Assembly: GCA_026874595.1 (NCBI GenBank)
Contig: CM049318.1
Location: forward strand, 28,424,956 to 28,488,955
From: Sipunculus nudus
Taxonomy: Eukaryota; Annelida; Sipuncula; Golfingiida; Sipunculidae
Direction: 5' to 3'
Length of the DNA stretch: 64,000 nt
The translations under genes and the position numbers were made by a program. Shown here piece by piece: positions 1 through 11,714 of the stretch. Each line of letters starts with the position of its first letter. The stretch's first letter is position 1. Below the pieces are notes generated by a model. The model searched no databases and was not told where the DNA came from. It worked only from the letters and a program-made list of their open reading frames with translations.

Positions 1-130
1 TGATCGGTCAAACGGTTCCCGCGATATGTGGGTTTATGTGTGGAAACAGACGCACAAACGGACGCAGAGCGCAGAGGAAAGGTCAGAGGTCAAAACAAAA
101 TCGGCGCAGTAGTTCACATGTGACCCGAAC
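1..130 (-). repeat. Inverted copy of the repeat at 23,888-24,020
   Basis: Read on the minus strand, this stretch follows the repeat at about 23,888-24,020 in intron 4 of the channel gene: the same order of a TGACCTCTGACC-type direct repeat, a GCGTCC word, a CACATAAACCCACAT word and CCGTTTGACCGATCA. It is cut by the window edge. No coding capacity is seen. Confidence 0.7.
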
Positions 131-289
131 ATAATCCCGGGTTTCGTAAAATTCCGCCCAGCGGTTACGGAGGAGTTCTCAGGACACCTACGCGGCGGCG
201 GCGGCGGCGTGCAGCTGAAAACATAGTATCCGCAAAACTCTGTTTTGGCGGATACAATTATATGCGTGAATTTTTGAGAATGTAATTCA

Positions 290-700
290 GGTGAGAAACT
301 TTTGGTAAATATGTATGATGAGTTTCAGGTAAATCCATAGGACTTTTGTGAGTCACCAAGGTTCGTCCAAAGTGGATTGAACTCTGACCTCATTAAATAT
401 GCATAAATTTTGATGAGAATGTAAATCAGGTGGAAAAGTCTAATGGTAAATATAAATATGAGTTTCATAAAAATCCATAGGATTTTTGGTAAGTCACCAT
501 GGTGCCTCCAAAGTGCATTGACCTCTGACCTCATTTAATATGCATGGATTTCGCTGGAATTCAAACTTAGGCAAGATATTTTATTGATTCACATTTCTGA
601 TGAGTTTTATCAAAATCATTCTATTCTTTGTAAGTCATTGCGGCAACACTACAAAGTAGCAGAGTGACCTGTGACTTTATTAAAGGGTCCAAATCACCGA
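290..700. repeat. Diverged tandem repeat, about 130-bp module
   Basis: About three diverged copies of one module follow each other. Each runs GAGTTTCA, then AAAATCCATAGGA, a GTAAGTCACCA word, a TGACCTCTGACCTCAT word and TTTAATATGCATG. The same module recurs at about 5,490-5,650, 39,370-39,840, 42,712-43,200 and 47,540-47,640, so this is an interspersed family with internal tandem structure. Confidence 0.65.
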
Positions 701-1065
701 TAAAGCATGTTGAATTAACACAAAAAATAGGTTCTTCTCTTTAAAATAAATTTGAACCTGCCAAAATACTGCATTGAAATCGTTTGCTTACTCCTGTAAA
801 CATGTTTTAAAAACAGTGGACCAGGATCGATCACTCCTGTCAACATAAAAACAGCAGGTGTATCGCCCGGCCATAACACCTGTCAATAATGAGATGTCCT
901 GAACGACTTGGTCCAAAAAATGTAATACATGTCTCACTGGCTGAAATATTGAGTATTGCGGCTCACAATCAGACCTCAGGTAACACAGCATTGGTATGGT
1001 AAACAGACACTTGGACTGTGTTTACCAACACGCAGAGCCTTAACAAGGTCTTAAAAAGGTGTATG
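701..1065. other. Non-coding, left flank of the LTR element
   Basis: No gene is seen. A snapback (GGTAAACAGACAC paired with GTGTTTACC) lies near 998-1,026. A related stretch occurs near 26,520-26,575, so this is probably old repeat sequence into which the LTR element inserted. Confidence 0.4.
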
Positions 1066-1828
1066 TGTTATGGAGTAGGAAAGTGCATATTTGTGACTTA
1101 ACACATATTTCAAGGAATATTTCACATTTCATATTTCACAAATTTAAGCTTAGTTTCAGGCATGTCAGACTAAACATTGAATGACTTGTCATAATTGATG
1201 ACACCCGACAACCAGTCATCAAGACACACACATAAAGGTTTCTCTCCCAATTTAATCAGAGAACAGTACACCAAACCATTAAGGTCTATTTTAAGTCTGT
1301 ACAAACAGAAATAGTGTCACAGAATGACTTATGTGTTTAGTCTTTATGAGGGAATGGTAGAACACAATTAAAACATGTTATTTTATGAGACTCCGCATGT
1401 GTATATAAGCACTGTAGGTCAGTCTATAACTGGATGTATGTCAGGTCAGACTTGGGATTTTCCATAGCACTTTTGTCGAATCAGATCTCACGAAAGTTAG
1501 GTAGAACATTTTCAACTCTGATGTAATTGTGACCTACTTTGAGTCATCCAATAAGGTTTAGCTTTTATGACGAAATGCAGAAATATGGATATGAATGTCT
1601 CATATGTCACGTGAAAGCTGTGTAACAAAACTATCTGTAGTGCGCACAGAGAGTCGGAGAGAGAGAGGGACCATGTCTAGCTGGGCACTGCAGGGCCTCA
1701 GCAAAGACTGGCCCAGACTCTGTCCTGTGAATAAAGGCTTCTGTCATCAAACTGGTCTTGGAACATTGTCAGCCACCACTTCCAGCAACCGTATGTGATA
1801 CAGTGTGGGGACATCCCCAACCCCACAT
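1066..1828 (+). repeat. 5' LTR
   Basis: It begins TGTTATGG and ends CCCCACAT. It carries a TATA box (TATATAAG, 1,402-1,409) and a polyadenylation signal (AATAAA, 1,730-1,735) about 330 bases apart, the usual U3-R-U5 order. The identical 67-residue open frame in each LTR is not taken as a gene. Confidence 0.8.
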
Positions 1829-4609
1829 CTGTATCATTATGGTGGAGACCGGGTCTCGTATCATTATGGTGGATGAACCGGGATTCACTTCGAGCACATC
1901 AGCACCAGAAAAACCGACAATGCTGCCAGCTGGAGTGAAGAATGAAGATCCCCTCTCGCAACCACAGGTGCCATTGACTGGTCTACCAACCCATGCATTG
2001 GAACTACAACCCAGGTACCGGATCACAGCCTAACATTAAAGAATGTCATCTCTGCTGCTGAAGGTATCAAACTTTGCTAAGAACTCTCTCTTCAAACTTT
2101 AACTTGGCTGCAGTTTCTCAGTGCTCTGCTTGAGAAGATCAAAGACTCTCCCTGTATCTTTAAACCAAAAGGACACTGTAAATCAGCATATTGCTTTAAC
2201 CGTGACTTCAAGTTGCAAAAATGACATTTTTCGCAAAAAAAAAGTGCTGTGATATCTCCACCTGAGATCATCATTGTTCCTGACCAGCCACATCAAAAAA
2301 ATCAATATCGGGACAAGCCAGCTTCGGGCCTATGTCAACAACAATACCACTGGCCATACCACGTGCACTGTGTGTTATCTCACAAAAAGTTCCTCGCTAT
2401 GTTCCTGCAACTACTAGAAGCAGATTTGCTGTTCTACCGCTATCTTCTGCATCACCTTCCATACCATGACTCCAGGAAGAAAAAGAAACCACCCAAGTAA
2501 GCAGAGAAGACCACAGAAGACCCAAAGAAGACAAGATTTCCTGAGGTAATGAAAAACTAAACCAGAGACTCTGAATTTTAAATACCCAATGTAAAATTTG
2601 GGGCATTACATAATATTTTGCCTGTATATGTTGTAAACAAAAAAAATATGTATGCAGTACACTATAACTTTCTCTTATTGCTGTGTCATAGTTGTAATAT
2701 GATATAATATAATGTCTCTATCTTATTGATATGGTTAGGAATAAGTTTACAAGACCACAGCAAAAGGTGTAGAACTGTCAATGTTAGATTTGATGCAGTT
2801 ATGTCTATCTCAGACGTTAATATGCAATGTCACAAATGACTATATTGATTTACATTCAATAATTCCTAGAGTAGAGCAATATGCAAAGCCATCAGCATGT
2901 TAGCATTCATTTATACTGAGATTTTCTCATGTGTTGTTCCATACCAAATCAATGGTTATCATAATGCTCTCTTGGCTATAAATTTAATGGAATGGTAGCA
3001 CATTGTGTCACCAAAGCACAATGCGATGCTTATTTTAAATTGTCACAGTTTGGTCCTAAAACACGGGTTCATGGGAAGCCCCCCAATATATAGGGAATTG
3101 GACAAACTGGGGAGTGTGATGACTCCAAAAGTCAATAATGCACTGACCTGTGGTCACATTATTGCCTCAAACAAGGGTTTGATATGGTTAACCTCATTAA
3201 TAGCTGGATATGCCAGGCAAGATATGTAGGTTAGCACAGGAATTCTTCTCATAGGAATTTCATATTCACGCGTACTATGACAGACATGTTTCATGAGCAA
3301 ATGCATTCTGGTCACTGCATTCATGCTACTTTTAACCCATAAACCAAAATGTGGAGTGACAAGGATTTCGAGCAATAACAGTATTCTTTTAATTTACATC
3401 ATCACTCTGCAGATGTATGTTTGATCTTACATAATTAAGTGCACTCAATTACCATCAAAATCCATATGGTCTAGATCAATAAGTGCAACTGTCAGAGATT
3501 TATTTTCATTTATCATCATGTTTTTACACAACTTTCGCCTTGCTCCTGCACAGAAAATGGGTAATAAATGGGAATATATGTACAACATTCCTCTATCGTT
3601 AGGAATGACCTCATTCTGTCATGTACTTATCCGCTGGTAAGGTACACCAGTTGTGTTTTGCTAAAGGAGTAGCAAATCAACCTTCCATTATTCACAATTC
3701 AACTTGTCCCAATGGCAAGTATGAAAGCCAAGATGTATTTTGAATCATTGGTACTGATCAACACACAGAGCAGATTGTCATGTACCTATGTATATGTTAA
3801 ACTCTTAGGCACAAGAGTATATAAACTTTGTCAGATTAGGAATTTATGATCACTTTTTCCATAGGAATTATATGTTTAGCTACAGGCATTGCTAATTCAC
3901 TTGTTATAATTGGTAATGCATATTGCTGTTGGACAGAACATCTTTATGTAACATCACTTACTGTATGCTAGAATCATAGTTCACATACTTTGACTTATTC
4001 CATTGCTTATACTGTAGGCATTGCACTTGTATAATCTGTGTATGATGTTATACTCATATGCCTTCAGATATTTATTTATTACTTCTATTTAGATGTGTCA
4101 TACTTACATCTGAAGTTTTACTGCTTATATTAGGATGTCAAGTATTGTCATCATAGTTGCGATGTTGTTCCTGATTTTCTTATACATCAGCATTTTATCT
4201 TCTGGATAATGTTTAGGATTGTCCATTCACAAAAAAAGAAATTCTGTGTTAGTTAGCATATATGTGTAGCTATATTTATCTCCTTTCTCAGCTTATTAAG
4301 CTTTAGCTTAGGCATTGTAGTACTGCTCCATAAATTTAAAACAGGCACTATCTTATTCCTTACACTGTTACATCTGGAAATGTGACATGTTCATATATTT
4401 CACATCTATATTGATCTGTGTAATTCCATCACAACACACATCAGTGATGTAATACTTTACTCTCTACAGACATATATCCAACTCACTGTCACTAGTGCCA
4501 GCTAGTTCTATTCACATTATGGCTACTGTTCTTGCAGTTAATGCAGAACTAAATTTTTCTCCGACTTAGCCCATGAGGCCGGAGCCTCATTCTGAATGCC
4601 AGAGGGATA
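1829..4609 (+). other. Internal region of the LTR element, non-coding
   Basis: No retroelement domain is recognisable. Just after the left LTR the words GTATCATTATGGTGGA occur twice, 34 bases apart (about 1,830 and 1,859), where a primer-binding site would be expected. Open frames at 1,758-2,033 and 2,249-2,500 have unremarkable composition and resemble nothing I know. Confidence 0.5.
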
Positions 4610-5372
4610 TGTTATGGAGTAGGAAAGTGCATATTTGTGACTTAACACATATTTCAAGGAATATTTCACATTTCATATTTCACAAATTTAAGCTTAGTTT
4701 CAGGCATGTCAGACTAAACATTGAATGACTTGTCATAATTGATGACACCCGACAACCAGTCATCAAGACACACACATAAAGGTTTCTCTCCCAATTTAAT
4801 CAGAGAACAGTACACCAAACCATTAAGGTCTATTTTAAGTCTGTACAAACAGAAATAGTGTCACAGAATGACTTATGTGTTTAGTCTTTATGAGGGAATG
4901 GTAGAACACAATTAAAACATGTTATTTTATGAGACTCCGCATGTGTATATAAGCACTGTAGGTCAGTCTATAACTGGATGTATGTCAGGTCAGACTTGGG
5001 ATTTTCCATAGCACTTTTGTCGAATCAGATCTCACGAAAGTTAGGTAGAACATTTACAACTCTGATGTAATTGTGACCTACTTTGAGTCATCCAATAAGG
5101 TTTAGCTTTTATGACGAAATGCAGAAATATGGATATGAATGTCTCATATGTCACGTGAAAGCTGTGTAACAAAACTATCTGTAGTGCGCACAGAGAGTCG
5201 GAGAGAGAGAGGGACCATGTCTAGCTGGGCACTGCAGGGCCTCAGCAAAGACTGGCCCAGACTCTGTCCTGTGAATAAAGGCTTCTGTCATCAAACTGGT
5301 CTTGGAACATTGTCAGCCACCACTTCCAGCAACCGTATGTGATACAGTGTGGGGACATCCCCAACCCCACAT
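4610..5372 (+). repeat. 3' LTR
   Basis: Nearly identical to 1,066-1,828, with no length change over the stretch checked. The only difference noticed is one base (T in the left copy, A in the right) near 1,513 / 5,057. TATA box at 4,946-4,953. Confidence 0.8.
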
Positions 5373-5489
5373 TGTATCATATGCGAGGTACTGAGACTGT
5401 ATGCTGGGTTGGTATTGCTGGAAAACTTTTGTATAAAGCAAAAGTGAACTGATAGTGTGAAAGAATAGGCATGATATTGCTCCTGATTA

Positions 5490-5650
5490 TGTCCCTTTAA
5501 ATATGCATGTACACTGCCCATAATCAAACTTGGGCAAGATAATCTGTTGGTAAGTACTTACGGTGAGTTTCGCGAAAATCCACCAAAGCCTTGGTAGGTT
5601 ACTGCGGTGACACTAAAAGTTAACGGATGGACAGTGGGTATACCATACTC
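5490..5650. repeat. Partial copy of the 130-bp module family
   Basis: It shows the same word order as 545-670: AAACTTGGGCAAGATA, GTGAGTTTCGCGAAAATCC, a GGTAGGTTACTGCGGTGACA word and a decayed tail. Confidence 0.55.
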
Positions 5651-6228
5651 CTGTCATAAGATGGGCGTATAAAAAAAACAGCCAATATGAATAGTCCTCT
5701 CAAATGGACTTGCAATGTTTCTATAATGTTTCTGCAATGTTGTATATATATAAGGTGTAGCATCGATGTCAGCCACACACCATGTTGTTAAAACCATTAA
5801 ATTAATGAAGGATCTTCCCAACTGTCATTCACAGCAAACTTATATGAACTTTTACATTTTGGTGGAAAATGCAAACATCTATAAAAGAAATAGGATAAAA
5901 AAGTAGTATTCAGTGTATTCCATGCAAAGTGATCATGTGTGTCTTTAGGTATCCAAGGTGACCCATACATGTGATAATTACTGCAGCTCTGCATATTTAT
6001 CAACATAATTGTACATGCTGCAGATGCATGGCATTGCCATTTGATCCCCATGACAAGGAAAATGCCTGCAATTTTGTCTTTACTTCATCAGGTCTTTTTT
6101 GTATTTTAGATGGTTTTCTATGCTTTTACTTCTTTTCTCATGAGAAACATTCCCATTTTACACCAACTGGCCTATCTGACAGTCCTTTAGAATGTTTACA
6201 CTGATTTCCATTAAATTGCAGGGTTGGG
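5651..6228. other. No gene seen
   Basis: AT-rich sequence with stops in all frames and no repeat I can place. Confidence 0.4.
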
Positions 6229-6296
6229 GCCAGGTACAAGTAAAAGTACCTAGGTACAGGTACTTATGAGTTGGTCAGGTACAGGTATAGGTACTT
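6229..6296. repeat. Short GGTAC-rich minisatellite
   Basis: The word AGGTAC or GTACCT recurs about six times with spacing of 6-14 bases, giving a small imperfect tandem tract. Confidence 0.6.
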
Positions 6297-6308
6297 GATT
6301 TTAACAGT

Positions 6309-6345
6309 GAGACCCTGTGACACTTGGCCCAGAGGTCTGATTCAA
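6309..6345 (-). repeat. Arm of a distant inverted repeat
   Basis: CACTTGGCCCAGAGGTCTGA and the following bases at about 6,314-6,343 are the reverse complement of 8,903-8,933, 2.6 kb away. They are either two opposite copies of one dispersed repeat or arms of a larger element. Confidence 0.55.
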
Positions 6346-7799
6346 GCCCCAGGGAAACTCCTTGTTGAGACAACTATTCCTGTAGCTATCAGGCTAGTTA
6401 TACCCTCACTTGATGAGCCACTCTGCATGGAGTAGTGCCTTGGTGGAAGGTGTATGTTGAATGCCACGAAGCAATCAAAGCTGAATTTTCGATGAATAAA
6501 AAAATAATAGCACACATAAAGTTGGCTGTACATAAATTTGATATATATATACACAGAGAGTAAAACCGTGCATAATTCTGAAACAATTAAAACAAAACAT
6601 TATGATAGTTCAAATAATGATTTATCAAATTTGATAAATATATTATGTACAACAATAGAAATTGCATGGTCAAGAATGATGTCCCCTCCCCCCTGCAATT
6701 TCTCTTTAACTATAAGTGTATCTTTGGTAGCGTGTGTTCATTTATTTGAACTGCTTAATGTCGCATTAACACACAAAAGTAGTTTGGGGCTAAGCCTTGG
6801 CATGGACCATCGTTTCTGGGGAATACACACCTTAGTTTGGCCCTGATATTATAAAATGATTTGTCTAGATATTTATTCATTCTTCATTTGCGTTGTTATT
6901 GGAAATTTATAGCTGGCTAAATAAATGGTGCTGTTTATGAACCCCATGGTGGTAAACGCCAAATATATATAAATACAAATTATTATACAATAGACGTAAG
7001 AAGCAAAAGGAAATCAGTGTTCATATTATTTTTTTTTATTAGCTGAAGAAATCTTTATAATAATTTATATAAATGAATCAAGAAACAGACAGATATAACA
7101 AGAGAAACTGTCCCTGTTTACCAAGGTTTTGATCAAAGGCTAATTGCTGTCTTTGGATGTGATTAGTGCCATCATAACAATGGCCATTCAGTGCATAGTA
7201 AGTTCAGTTAAATCCTGATTGAGCATATCCATAAACAGCCAACCACAAAGTCATAACCAAGCCATGCAGGTGACCAGGGATGCTAAATGAAAGAAAAAGG
7301 AGAGGGTGTGTGTGTGTTGGTGTGTTATAATTATATTGATACATTTAATAATATCCAATCAGTTGTTATTGAATATTTTGGTATTATTGTATTAAACCAG
7401 TAAAATAGCTATAATGAGCAAGATAAATGTTTGAATTATACATTTAATGAACATATTATACATGCAAATGGTGCAATCAATTACCCATCACACCAGGTAT
7501 CATTTAATCTTACCGTTTACTTTCCCTCCCCATCTTATGATTTTTTTGAATATATGTGGATGCTGAAAGCATATATGTACATATGTTATTTGTAAATGTG
7601 TAAATTTTGGTTTATTTTTTTATTAACATTCCAGTGATTAACTTTAAGGGTAACTTTCAGAGGGTATACATTTCTCTGTTATATTTAATTCATACTGTGA
7701 TATTTTAAGTTTTTTTATAGTATCTATTATTTGGTTTGGATATTTATTAAAAAAAAACTGTACATTGGCGACTACGAAACAATTGTCTTAAAGAAGGGT
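6346..7799. other. AT-rich, no gene seen
   Basis: Only short open frames with no recognisable domain. AT-rich throughout, with TATATA runs near 6,540 and 6,963 and a poly-T run near 7,030. Confidence 0.4.
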
Positions 7800-7806
7800 T
7801 TCAGGG

Positions 7807-8451
7807 TGGTCGGACTTTTTTACCGACAGCCACCGACAGCCAACAGGTGTTACCTACGGCCAAACCAAAATACAGACGGCCACCATATTTCAATGTTTAT
7901 TGCAATATTGATATACCAACAGCCAAAAAGGATACTGACGGCCACCTTATGTGCATCTAATACATGCTGCATGTGGTGAAAACAGATTTAGGTCCACATG
8001 CATTAGAATTATCATTATTTAATGTGTCACGAGCCATACAGAATTACCGACGGTCACGTATAGGGATACCTCTACTAGGAAATTTACATCACAGGGCTAT
8101 AAATAGTTTATCTTCACACTCGTTTTTTATTGAGAAATCTGATTGTCCCATTTTAATTTAAAGATATATATAATTTTAAACTCCTTAATTTCGATGACTG
8201 CTCACTTAAATGAATTTATCACGCCTGGTCACACCCACATGTTACCTGCACACACCTTATCCCTGCATTTGCCACATAATACCCTTACTTAATAAGAAAT
8301 GCAATTAAAGCAATAATTAATAAAAACATATTACAGAATATAATGTTTATTTTAATGTAAATAGAACACAATATTTTTGATTAACTCACATTCAACAGAA
8401 AGGCTTTTAAATATCATGCATGCTCAAAATGTTTCGCATTCAGTATCGTTT

Positions 8452-8512
<61 letters not shown>

Positions 8513-8897
8513 AAAAATTTGCAATCTAACAAACTAATAATATCATATGAGTCCAACAGGTGCCTTGCTCATGATTATCAGAGCAATCAAATTTGATGCA
8601 TGTGCAGTGTCCATTCTAATTAATTACATGTAAACATTCCCGCATGGCGCCAGGACCGATCTGATGAGTGACCAAATTTACCTTTCAAAGCAGAGCGGCT
8701 GTCTTTGAGAAAATGCAAGAACCCTTTTTCCTGTTTATTCTCCCACACCGCAGGGCTAACGTAATGGTGCATATATTGTTCACTCAGCACATACACTCAG
8801 CAAAAACCATGTAAACGGTGAAAATAAGGTGGCTGTCGGTAAATGCGGGGTGAAATAAGGTGGCTGTTGGTGGCCATCGCTAAAAAGTCCGACCCGC
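7807..8897. mobile_element. Non-autonomous TIR DNA transposon, hAT-like
   Basis: GGTCGGACTTTTT at 7,808-7,820 is mirrored by AAAAAGTCCGACC at 8,882-8,894. Inside both ends the words CCGACAGCCACC and GGTGGCTGTCGG recur. TTCAGGG flanks both sides (7,800-7,806 and 8,898-8,904), a probable 7-8-bp target duplication. The inside is non-coding and contains a (TA)n tract. TIR length and duplication size suggest hAT, but I see no transposase. Confidence 0.65.
8454..8510. repeat. (TA)n microsatellite
   Basis: About 57 bases of uninterrupted TA inside the TIR element. Confidence 0.95.
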
Positions 8898-8939
8898 TTC
8901 AGGGGGTTGAATCAGACCTCTGGGCCAAGTGTATCTGAA

Positions 8940-9090
8940 GTTGACAGCCCCAAGCCCCATGTTGTGGGTTCCCACTGCTTAGGGGCCCCAAGTGCCTCTG
9001 GGGTCGAGTGTCTGTTTGACTGAGTGCCTCTGGGGTCAAGATTCGATCTCTTGAGCTGAGTGTCTCTGGGGCTGAGAGTTCCTGTTACCT
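8940..9090. repeat. Degenerate minisatellite
   Basis: The phrase GAGTGCCTCTGGGGTC and variants occur about four times, spaced roughly 35-45 bases. Confidence 0.6.
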
Positions 9091-9660
9091 ATGACTATGT
9101 ACTATAGTCTATAGGCTATATATATATATATATATAGTATAGCTGTGACAAAAGAACTCGAAACTCATGAAACAGACTATTGAAAACCAATTTTATTTTT
9201 ACTCATCAATTTTGAGTATTTTCTCATCCATTTTCAAAAAGTAATCCGAGCCTTGTAACAGAGCCATGAAAAAAAGCATAACTCAACTAGGAATACACCT
9301 CCTTACTCTTTTAACTATCAGTATTACTTTTACTGTATTACTATTAGTATTAGATTACGCCTCCTGGGAGTTCAGCCAGAACGACCAGTAAGTAGTACCA
9401 CACAATGATGTTTATGATACTCACATTTGAGAAGATTTCGGTTAACATTACCTTAAATAACTTACCCGCTTGGTAGTTGGCAAAACACCTGAGCCGTGTT
9501 AAGATTTGATTTAACTTCAATGTGAATGAAAACATCTTGTTTTATGGACATTATCCCTCTGTTTACCTGCGACTGTGTTTCTCTCGCATGCGGCGGGAAG
9601 ACACCCATGCCAAGTAATTCCATAACGAGGCTGCTGGGAATTCCCACTCATTCCCCACTT
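9091..9660. other. No gene seen
   Basis: Contains a short (TA)n tract at 9,117-9,136. The open frame crossing 9,526-9,843 runs into the CpG-rich repeat arm and is not taken as a gene. Confidence 0.4.
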
Positions 9661-10337
9661 GGTATAGGTCGATTTCGCCGCCGACGATATCGGCCGCCGG
9701 CCTCAAATCGACCATATCGGCCGCCAGCGCCCACCTGGCAACCATTTCGGCCGCAACCCCGACGATGCCATGCACTGCTAGGCCCCCGACTCTGGCCAGT
9801 CAACCATATCGGCCGCGACTTGGGCGGCGGGGCACCATTTTGACCGCCGTTCTTCTGGGCTACCTAATTACAACATACACGGCTTCATATTAGGTCCTAG
9901 CTGATTAAACCTTCAATGTGAATTTAATCATTGGATGGAAGAACTCAAGAGCACACATTTCAGTACACACATTTACCCACCTTCAAACAAAACAATAAAA
10001 AAAGAGAAATAAACAGCAGAAATAAATAAACAAATAAAACTTTTACATCTTTTACATAATTCCAACTATCACAGTCGAGTACAAAATGAACGAGCAGGGT
10101 AACTGGACAGCGTGTTAGCCGCAGGTTCTTAGAGGCCTGTGCTCTTTGTATACCAGGTCAAGAATTCTTGGTTTATCACACCTGCACTTCGAGGCGACTG
10201 CTCTTGCAACTGAACATTTATTCACAGCAACAATTATCGCCGAGCAAGTAAGTGAAGTTTAAATGTATTTATTTCAAAAGGATGATACAAACAGCACAAT
10301 GTACTGATTGACATAGTTTTTAACATACGATATAATC

Positions 10338-10339
<2 letters not shown>

Positions 10340-10395
<56 letters not shown>
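10340..10395. repeat. (TA)n microsatellite
   Basis: About 56 bases of TA within the foldback spacer. Confidence 0.95.
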
Positions 10396-10397
<2 letters not shown>

Positions 10398-10583
10398 CAA
10401 TAAACATTAAGATTGAAGTGAAAAGTGTAAAATTATAACATGATAAAACTTAATTAATCGTATATATCAGAGGATTTATTAAACATGTTTATATACTCAA
10501 ACATCGGTTCGGTTCACAGTTTATTAGAAATGCAGCAATTATATACACAAACACATATAGGACTATATATATAAAGTATGAAA

Positions 10584-10585
<2 letters not shown>

Positions 10586-10662
<77 letters not shown>
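10586..10662. repeat. Compound (TA)n(GA)n microsatellite
   Basis: TA repeats to 10,625 pass directly into GA repeats to 10,662. Confidence 0.95.
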
Positions 10663-10665
<3 letters not shown>

Positions 10666-10857
10666 ATAATTTTTTGGGTATAGTGCCTTTTAATTTAAAC
10701 TTTAGACGATTTGCTTCAAATACGTCATGACAATTGAAACCTGGTTTGTTATCCGTTCATATACCTTTGTGACCGAAGTTACAGGACAAAGTAATGTTCT
10801 TTATTGTTCAATGCAAGTAGGTATGTTGTAATTCGAGATTTTTACTGACGCATGTTT

Positions 10858-10859
<2 letters not shown>

Positions 10860-10908
<49 letters not shown>
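10860..10908. repeat. (TA)n microsatellite
   Basis: About 49 bases of TA within the foldback spacer. Confidence 0.95.
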
Positions 10909-10910
<2 letters not shown>

Positions 10911-11602
10911 CAATTCATATTTTGAATAAATATATATATTTTTATTAAGTCCATCGTTTCTCGTTGAATAAGCTAGTTCTAATTATGATGAAACCTTGTT
11001 TGTAGTAATGAGGAAGCCCGGTGGCCGTAATGGTGCCCCGCCGCCCAAGTCGCGGCCGATATGGTTGACTGACTAGAGTCAGGGTCCAGCAGTGGCATCG
11101 TCGGGGTTGCGGCCGGAATGGTTGCCCGGTGGGCGCTGGCGGCCGATATGGTCGATTTAAGGCCGGCGGCCGATATCCCCGGCGGCCGAAATCGACCATA
11201 TTCTTCCCACTTATACCTTAAAAGAGACGAACTCTGAAAAATAATGGAGAGCACAATCGTTCAGATTACAGAATGGTTTATACCATTTATGAACTGATAA
11301 CATTTTTATAATGCCCATTGGCTATAAATAAGAGAAAAATTATATATATCTAACTTATTTATCCACGTTTAAGGGATATAAATGAAATAAAATCTCGGTT
11401 CTGGATTGCATGGAGAGTATATCTGAATGACGTCAAATACAGAGCACGTGATGGACGCGCCGGATGGAACGTTCTTCAAATGTTCTGTTAACCCTGACGA
11501 TATGACGCTAACCAAGTGAAAATTGGACCATAATACTTTTTGATTTTTAGGGGGTCCTTTTTTTAACTTTATATAAACTGTAGCCATAAGAACCAGGACA
11601 AA

Positions 11603-11714
11603 ATGACATCCGTTTCACCCATGCAGACACCTACGGGATTGGAAACTGTTAACGAAGAGATCGACCAAGTGAGTGAATGTATTTTTGATGAAGAAGATCG
11701 ACTTAGAATGACAA
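11603..11714 (+). CDS. HCN: HCN exon 1: start and acidic N-terminus
   Basis: 37 codons plus one base. It encodes a Glu/Asp-rich cytoplasmic N-terminus with no recognisable domain. The donor is ACAA|GTATGT, and the codon it splits becomes Arg with exon 2. The open frame continues past the donor, so the boundary rests on splice signal and phase. A further upstream non-coding exon cannot be excluded. Confidence 0.7.

Larger units (their letters stand above)
1066..5372 (+). mobile_element. Non-autonomous LTR retrotransposon (LARD-like)
   Basis: Two direct 763-bp repeats at a constant offset of 3,544 bases enclose 2.8 kb that has no gag, protease, reverse transcriptase or integrase. A purine-rich AGAGGGATA lies just before the right LTR, as expected of a polypurine tract. 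The inside holds only short unrelated open frames. I therefore read it as a large retrotransposon derivative that depends on enzymes from another element. By eye the LTRs differ at about one base, implying recent insertion. The target duplication is not clean: TGTAT occurs at 1,060-1,064 and 5,373-5,377, offset by one base on the left. Recombination between two solo LTRs is less likely given the near identity. Confidence 0.75.
9661..11217. mobile_element. CpG-rich foldback element
   Basis: The arm at about 9,661-9,867 and the arm at about 11,011-11,217 are inverted copies of each other, roughly 200 bp and visibly diverged. Both are dense in CGGCCG, for example ATATCGGCCG and CATTTCGGCCG words every 30-80 bases. 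The 1.1 kb between them is AT-rich with three microsatellites and no gene. The arms contrast sharply with the AT-rich surroundings. No target duplication could be fixed. It may be a foldback transposon, or two opposite insertions of one GC-rich repeat. Confidence 0.65.

Noticed and set aside
1595-1798. 67-residue open frame, identical at 5,139-5,342
   Set aside because: It is duplicated only because it lies in the two LTRs. It overlaps the polyadenylation signal and resembles no protein.
9526-9843. 105-residue Arg/Pro-rich open frame
   Set aside because: Created by the CGGCCG-rich foldback arm, which is open in several frames on both strands.
11570-11576. TATATAA as the channel gene's TATA box
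   Set aside because: Only 27 bases before the chosen ATG, which would leave almost no 5' untranslated region. More likely chance in AT-rich DNA.
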